8,625 bases of DNA from an uncultured Burkholderiales bacterium. GTDB lineage: Bacteria > Pseudomonadota > Gammaproteobacteria > Burkholderiales > Burkholderiaceae_C. Below, piece by piece: positions 7,144 through 8,625 of the stretch. Under the pieces are notes generated by a model. The model was not told where the DNA came from and did no database searches. It saw only the letters and a list, made by a program, of their open reading frames with translations. Each line of letters starts with the position of its first letter. The first letter of the stretch is position 1. The position numbers and the translations under genes were made by a program. The DNA is taken from contig CALCBL010000141.1 of assembly GCA_937897495.1 (NCBI GenBank), positions 1-8,625 of the forward strand. Reading direction: 5' to 3'.

Positions 7144-7173
7144 TTGCGACATGGGGCCGCCCTCCCCTAGAAT
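7144..7173 (+). promoter_or_regulatory. Predicted sigma70-type promoter for the substrate-binding protein gene
   Basis: The -35 box TTGCGA (7144-7149, 4 of 6) and -10 box TAGAAT (7168-7173, 5 of 6) are separated by 18 bases. This predicts a start near 7180, 26 bases before the ATG, with a good AGGA Shine-Dalgarno site at 7196-7199 in the leader. It is a pattern match only. Confidence 0.5.
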
Positions 7174-7185
7174 GTGAAGGTCACA
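7173..7185. promoter_or_regulatory. TGTGA-N3-TCACA inverted repeat at the predicted transcription start
   Basis: TGTGA (7173-7177) and TCACA (7181-7185) are exact inverted copies around AGG, touching the last base of the predicted -10 box and spanning the predicted start. A repressor bound here would block the binding-protein promoter. The half-sites are those of CRP, but CRP needs a 6-base gap, so this is not a standard CRP site. Confidence 0.35.
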
Positions 7186-7205
7186 CAACTTAGACAGGAT
7201 TTAGC

Positions 7206-8625
7206 ATGTACCAACGCTTCCTCAAAACCTCACGCTGGCTGACGCTGGCTGTGGGTGTATCAGCCTCGTTGCTAGGCTTTACTGGCGCACAAGCTGCCGA
7301 ACTTAAATGGGCTGCGCAAAACGACATTTTGACGCTCGACCCTCACTCGCAAAACCACGCCACCACCAACAACATCGTGGGCCATGCCTACGAAGGTTTG
7401 GTGCGTTATGACAAGAATTACAAAGTTGAGCCTTCATTGGCCACCAGCTGGTCCAACGTCAACCCCACCACCGTGCGTTTCAATTTGCGCAAAAACGTCA
7501 AGTTCCATGATGGCTCCAACTTCACAGCCGACGACGTCGTATTTTCATTCGATCGCATTCGTCAGCCTCAAGGCACGATGGCCATCTACGTGGCTGGCGT
7601 GAAGGAAATGAAAAAGGTTGACGACCATACCTTGGACGTCATTTTGGACAAGCCCAACCCCACCATGATGAACAACTTCACAACGTTCTTGATCATGAGC
7701 AGGTCATGGGCTACCAAGAACAAGTCTGAAAAAGTTCAAGACTACAAAGCCAAAGAAATCACCCACGCGTCTAACAATACCAACGGCACAGGCCCTTATG
7801 TCATTAAAGAATGGCAGCCTGACCAAAAGCTGGTCATGACGCACAACAAAGCCTGGTGGGACAAGCTCCAAGGCAATGTGACTGACGTCATCTACACGCC
7901 TATCAAATCTGACCCAACCCGCATTGCCGCACTATTGGCTGGCAACGTAGATGCCGTCACTGACTTGCCCACGCAAGACGTGGCTCGCCTGCGCAGTACA
8001 TCCACATTGTCTGTGTTGGACGGCCCAGAAGTTAGAACCATTTTCTTTGGTTTGGACCTGGGTAGCGACGAGTTGAAGTACGGCCCCAAAGGCAAAAATC
8101 CTTTCAAGGATGTCCGTGTTCGCAAAGCTTTGAGCATGTCAATTGATCGCGTTGCCATTCAACGCACCATCATGCGCGGCCTGTCTATTCCTGCAAGCCT
8201 GATCATCGCCCCTGGCGTGAACGGCTACACCGCCGACATGGACAAAGTGGCACCTGTTGACGTTGAAGGTGCTAAAAAGCTTTTGGTTGAAGCTGGCTAT
8301 CCCAGTGGTTTTGAATTTACCCTTGACTGCCCTAACAATCGCTACGTGAATGACGAAGAAATTTGCCAAGCCGTTGTGAACATGTGGGCCCGCATTGGCG
8401 TCAAGACCAAACTCAACGCCATTAACTTTGGCCCTTTCATTGCCAAAATCCAAAACTTCGACTCTAGCGCTTACCTGCTGGGTTGGGGCGTTGCCACCTA
8501 CGATGCGCAATACTCATTGCAGTCTTTGGTCATGACACGCACTCAAGGTGCCGATGGCAGTTTCAACTTGTCCAAAGTGAGCAACGCCAAGGTAGATGCA
8601 CTGACCGAGGCGATGAAAACAGAAA
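7206..8625 (+). CDS. ABC transporter substrate-binding protein, peptide/nickel (SBP_bac_5) family; 3' end outside window
   Basis: The first 473 codons of a periplasmic binding protein that captures a peptide-like solute for an ABC importer. The ATG at 7206 follows AGGA by 6 bases. Residues 1-30 form a Sec signal peptide: basic start (MYQRFLKTSRW), hydrophobic core (about 12-26) and an AQA cleavage motif (28-30) before AELKW. There is no lipobox Cys. The mature part has the family-5 pattern: LDPHSQN, YEGLVRYDKNYKVEPSLATSW, KNVKFHDGSNFTADDVVFSFDRI, TGPYVIKEW, RIAALLAGNVDAV, FKDVRVRKALSMSIDR and AKKLLVEAGYPSGFEF. Family members are about 530 residues, so some 55-60 residues lie beyond the window. 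The ligand cannot be read from sequence; dipeptides, oligopeptides, glutathione and opines are possible. Permease and ATPase genes would be expected downstream. The neighbour across the divergent gap is a possible dipeptidase. Confidence 0.94.
   Translation, partial: MYQRFLKTSRWLTLAVGVSASLLGFTGAQAAELKWAAQNDILTLDPHSQNHATTNNIVGHAYEGLVRYDKNYKVEPSLATSWSNVNPTTVRFNLRKNVKFHDGSNFTADDVVFSFDRIRQPQGTMAIYVAGVKEMKKVDDHTLDVILDKPNPTMMNNFTTFLIMSRSWATKNKSEKVQDYKAKEITHASNNTNGTGPYVIKEWQPDQKLVMTHNKAWWDKLQGNVTDVIYTPIKSDPTRIAALLAGNVDAVTDLPTQDVARLRSTSTLSVLDGPEVRTIFFGLDLGSDELKYGPKGKNPFKDVRVRKALSMSIDRVAIQRTIMRGLSIPASLIIAPGVNGYTADMDKVAPVDVEGAKKLLVEAGYPSGFEFTLDCPNNRYVNDEEICQAVVNMWARIGVKTKLNAINFGPFIAKIQNFDSSAYLLGWGVATYDAQYSLQSLVMTRTQGADGSFNLSKVSNAKVDALTEAMKTE

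Noticed and set aside
7151..7177. Eight-codon upstream open frame before the binding-protein gene
   Set aside because: Its ATG lies upstream of the predicted transcription start and has no Shine-Dalgarno site.
7173..7185. CRP site at TGTGA...TCACA
   Set aside because: The gap between half-sites is 3 bases instead of the 6 required by CRP, so only a generic inverted repeat is reported.
1..8625. A novel defence, mobile or biosynthetic system
   Set aside because: All coding space is taken by recognisable conserved genes, with no integrase, transposase, attachment site, repeat array or abrupt change in base composition visible by eye.

Overview
The window looks like a chromosomal segment of a betaproteobacterium of the order Burkholderiales, most likely a member of the Comamonadaceae or a close freshwater relative. 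The reasons are the protein sequences (a GroEL tail rich in GGM repeats, a HexR-type RpiR regulator, a zwf-hexR pair facing tal-pgi), the moderate to fairly high G+C, and the compact spacing. The genus is not resolved. I see no mobile elements, tRNA or rRNA genes, CRISPR repeats or phage genes. There is no gene-free stretch longer than 300 bases; the longest gaps are about 132 bp (733-864) and 145 bp (7061-7205).

Layout. Bases 1-732 (+) are the C-terminal 243 codons of groL. A strong hairpin terminator at 777-811, readable from both strands, separates it from the convergent pgi gene. Bases 865-3405 (-) hold tal followed by pgi, 36 bp apart and probably one transcript. A 74-bp AT-rich gap (3406-3479) separates tal from the divergent zwf-hexR pair (3480-5804, +), whose genes are only 3 bp apart. 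Convergent to hexR, with a 20-bp gap, is a cytoplasmic metal-dependent amidohydrolase (5825-7060, -). Divergent from that is the first 473 codons of a periplasmic substrate-binding protein of a peptide/nickel-type ABC transporter (7206 to the window end, +).

Function. The central block is a glucose-6-phosphate control unit. Pgi interconverts glucose-6-P and fructose-6-P, Zwf sends glucose-6-P into the pentose phosphate and Entner-Doudoroff routes, Tal recycles pentose phosphate carbon, and the HexR-like protein is the likely sugar-phosphate-responsive regulator. The gap between tal and zwf fits two face-to-face sigma70-type promoters whose -10 and -35 boxes overlap each other. They are covered by an 8-bp palindrome and a second 7-bp inverted repeat, which are good candidates for a shared HexR operator. 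The right-hand block pairs an uptake protein with a possible dipeptidase and may serve peptide scavenging.

The window is mostly conserved housekeeping DNA. I found no convincing previously undescribed system; the regulatory detail between genes is the most interesting part.
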